Source of the DNA: Alphaproteobacteria bacterium | GTDB taxonomy: Bacteria > Pseudomonadota > Alphaproteobacteria > Rhodobacterales > Rhodobacteraceae | NCBI GenBank assembly: GCA_030428025.1 | Contig: JAUIBJ010000023.1 | Span: 1-15,088, forward strand | DNA length: 15,088 nt | Direction of reading: 5' to 3' | Part shown: positions 13,826-15,088 of the stretch, one piece after another | Numbering within the stretch: the stretch's first letter is position 1 | How the letters are laid out: every line of letters begins with the position of its first letter | The notes under the pieces: generated by a model | What the model saw: the letters and a program-made list of their open reading frames with translations, nothing else | Databases searched by the model: none | Told to the model about the DNA's origin: nothing | Made by a program: the position numbers and the translations under genes

Positions 13826-15088
13826 TCAAAACAGCTCCGCCTCCAGCGCCATCACAGGTTCCGCCCCGCTTTCGATACGCTTCAGATGCATCGCCGTGGC
13901 GGGCAGGCGCCGGGACATGTAATAACGCCCGGTCTTTAGCTTGGCACGGTAGAAATCCGCGTCCGACGCCCCCGCCTCCAGCGCCGTCTGCGCCGATTTT
14001 GCCATCTTCGCCCACATCAGCCCGAGGCAGACATGGCCGAAGAGGTGCATGAAGTCGTAGGAACCCGCAAGGGCGGCGTTGGGGTTCTTCATGCCATTCT
14101 GCATGAAATACATGCCCGCCGCCTGCAGGTACTTGGAGGCCTCCTTCAGCGGATCGAGGAAGTCGGCTTTCAGCGACTCGTCGCTCTCGTTCTCCTTGAG
14201 GAAGGCCTTGACCATCTCGAAGAAGGCCATCACGTGCTTGCCCCCGTCGGCGGCCAGCTTGCGTCCCACGAGGTCGAGCGCCTGCACGCCGTTGGCGCCT
14301 TCGTAGATCATGGCGATCCGGGCGTCGCGGGCGAATTGCGACATGCCCTGTTCCTCGATATAGCCGTGCCCGCCATAGACCTGCTGGGCAAGGATGGTCA
14401 TGTCGAAGCCCTCGTCGGTCATGAAGCCCTTTATGACCGGTGTGAGCAGGGAGATCATGCCCTCCGCCTCGGCATCGCCCGCACGGTGCGAGCGGTCGAT
14501 CATCTCGGCCCCCCAGAGAAGGAAGGCGCGTGCGCCCTCGACAAAGCTTTTCTGGTCGAGCAGCGCGCGGCGTATATCCGGGTGCACGATCAGCGGGTCG
14601 GCCGGGCCGTCGGGGTTCTGCGCCGTCACCACGTCGCGGCCCTGAAGCCGGTCTTTCGCATAGGCCAGCGCGTTCTGATAGGCCACCTCGGCCTGGGCGA
14701 GCCCCTGCATGCCCACGCCGAGGCGGGCCTCGTTCATCATCGTGAACATGGCGCGCATGCCCTTGTGTTCCTCGCCCAGAAGATAGCCCGTGGCGCCGTC
14801 GTAATTCATCACGCAGGTAGCGTTGCCGTGAATGCCCATCTTCTCTTCGAGCTTGCCGCAGGCGACGCTATTGCGCGCGCCAAGGCTGCCATCCTCGTTG
14901 ACGAGGAACTTGGGCACGATGAAGAGCGACACGCCCTTGATCCCCTCGGGCCCGCCGGGGATCTTGGCCAGCACCAGATGGATGATGTTCTCGGCCATGT
15001 CATGCTCGCCCGAGGAGATGAAGATCTTCTCGCCCGAGATGCGATAGCTGCCGTCCTCTTGCGGTTCGGCCTTGCTGCGCATGAGCCC
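13826..15088 (-). CDS. Acyl-CoA dehydrogenase with extra C-terminal domain (DmdC-type), 5' end outside window
   Basis: The last 420 residues of a FAD-dependent acyl-CoA dehydrogenase; the frame is open through the window edge, so the N-terminus is missing. Visible are the FAD/acyl middle domain (GSYRISGEKIFISSGEHDMAENI), MMNEARLGVGMQGLAQAE, LAQQVYGGHGYIEEQGMSQFARD, and the catalytic Glu in IYEGANGVQALDL. A roughly 130-residue C-terminal extension ends MALEAELF. This extended architecture, about 590 aa when whole, is that of the group containing 3-methylmercaptopropionyl-CoA dehydrogenase DmdC. Many members are annotated that way without evidence and may act on ordinary fatty acyl-CoAs. It is the first visible gene of the operon, separated from the 70-aa gene by a REP-like hairpin. 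Confidence 0.92.
   Translation of the reverse strand, partial: GLMRSKAEPQEDGSYRISGEKIFISSGEHDMAENIIHLVLAKIPGGPEGIKGVSLFIVPKFLVNEDGSLGARNSVACGKLEEKMGIHGNATCVMNYDGATGYLLGEEHKGMRAMFTMMNEARLGVGMQGLAQAEVAYQNALAYAKDRLQGRDVVTAQNPDGPADPLIVHPDIRRALLDQKSFVEGARAFLLWGAEMIDRSHRAGDAEAEGMISLLTPVIKGFMTDEGFDMTILAQQVYGGHGYIEEQGMSQFARDARIAMIYEGANGVQALDLVGRKLAADGGKHVMAFFEMVKAFLKENESDESLKADFLDPLKEASKYLQAAGMYFMQNGMKNPNAALAGSYDFMHLFGHVCLGLMWAKMAKSAQTALEAGASDADFYRAKLKTGRYYMSRRLPATAMHLKRIESGAEPVMALEAELF

Noticed and set aside
1..15088. CRISPR array, tRNA or rRNA genes
   Set aside because: No regularly spaced direct repeats and no cloverleaf or rRNA-like conserved blocks were seen.

Overview
The window looks like the chromosome of an alphaproteobacterium of the family Rhodobacteraceae (Roseobacter/Rhodobacter group). 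The evidence is high GC, GC-rich third codon positions, an SPOR-domain secreted protein and a Hint_2-type protein of kinds I associate with that family, and a beta-oxidation operon of alphaproteobacterial style. The species cannot be named from the sequence alone. I see no tRNA, rRNA, CRISPR array, prophage or transposase.

Layout. Positions 1-927 (+) hold nucleotide salvage: the 3' end of phosphopentomutase (deoB) followed by uracil phosphoribosyltransferase (upp). Positions 991-2304 (+) encode a secreted, Pro/Ala-rich protein ending in an SPOR peptidoglycan-binding domain. Convergent to it, 2325-3350 (-) encodes a one-pass membrane protein that I read as an M48-like peptidase fold with the HExxH zinc motif lost. 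Next come a GFA-family zinc protein (3599-3985, -), a spacer with two inverted REP-like hairpins (4074-4140), and an AMP-forming acyl-CoA synthetase (4156-5784, -). Divergent from the synthetase are a sulfotransferase (5991-6641, +) and a degenerate Hint-domain protein (6815-7510, +). A strong bidirectional terminator (7526-7563) closes that block.

Positions 7585-15088 (-) form a tightly spaced fatty-acid oxidation operon. In transcription order it runs: DmdC-type acyl-CoA dehydrogenase (5' end outside the window), 70-aa ribbon-helix-helix-like protein, LCAD-type acyl-CoA dehydrogenase, a 271-nt spacer with a 22-nt inverted repeat, glutathione S-transferase, thiolase, cupin, and the FadB/FadJ-type hydratase/3-hydroxyacyl-CoA dehydrogenase. 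Together with the synthetase at 4156-5784 this gives every step of a beta-oxidation cycle: activation, dehydrogenation, hydration and second oxidation, and thiolysis. The GST, cupin and small protein are accessory members whose role in the pathway is unknown.

Nothing here is clearly a new biological system. The items most worth a second look are two proteins that keep a recognisable enzyme fold but have lost its catalytic residues (the M48-like and the Hint proteins), two families of short dispersed repeats at operon junctions, and the uncharacterised small genes embedded in the beta-oxidation operon.
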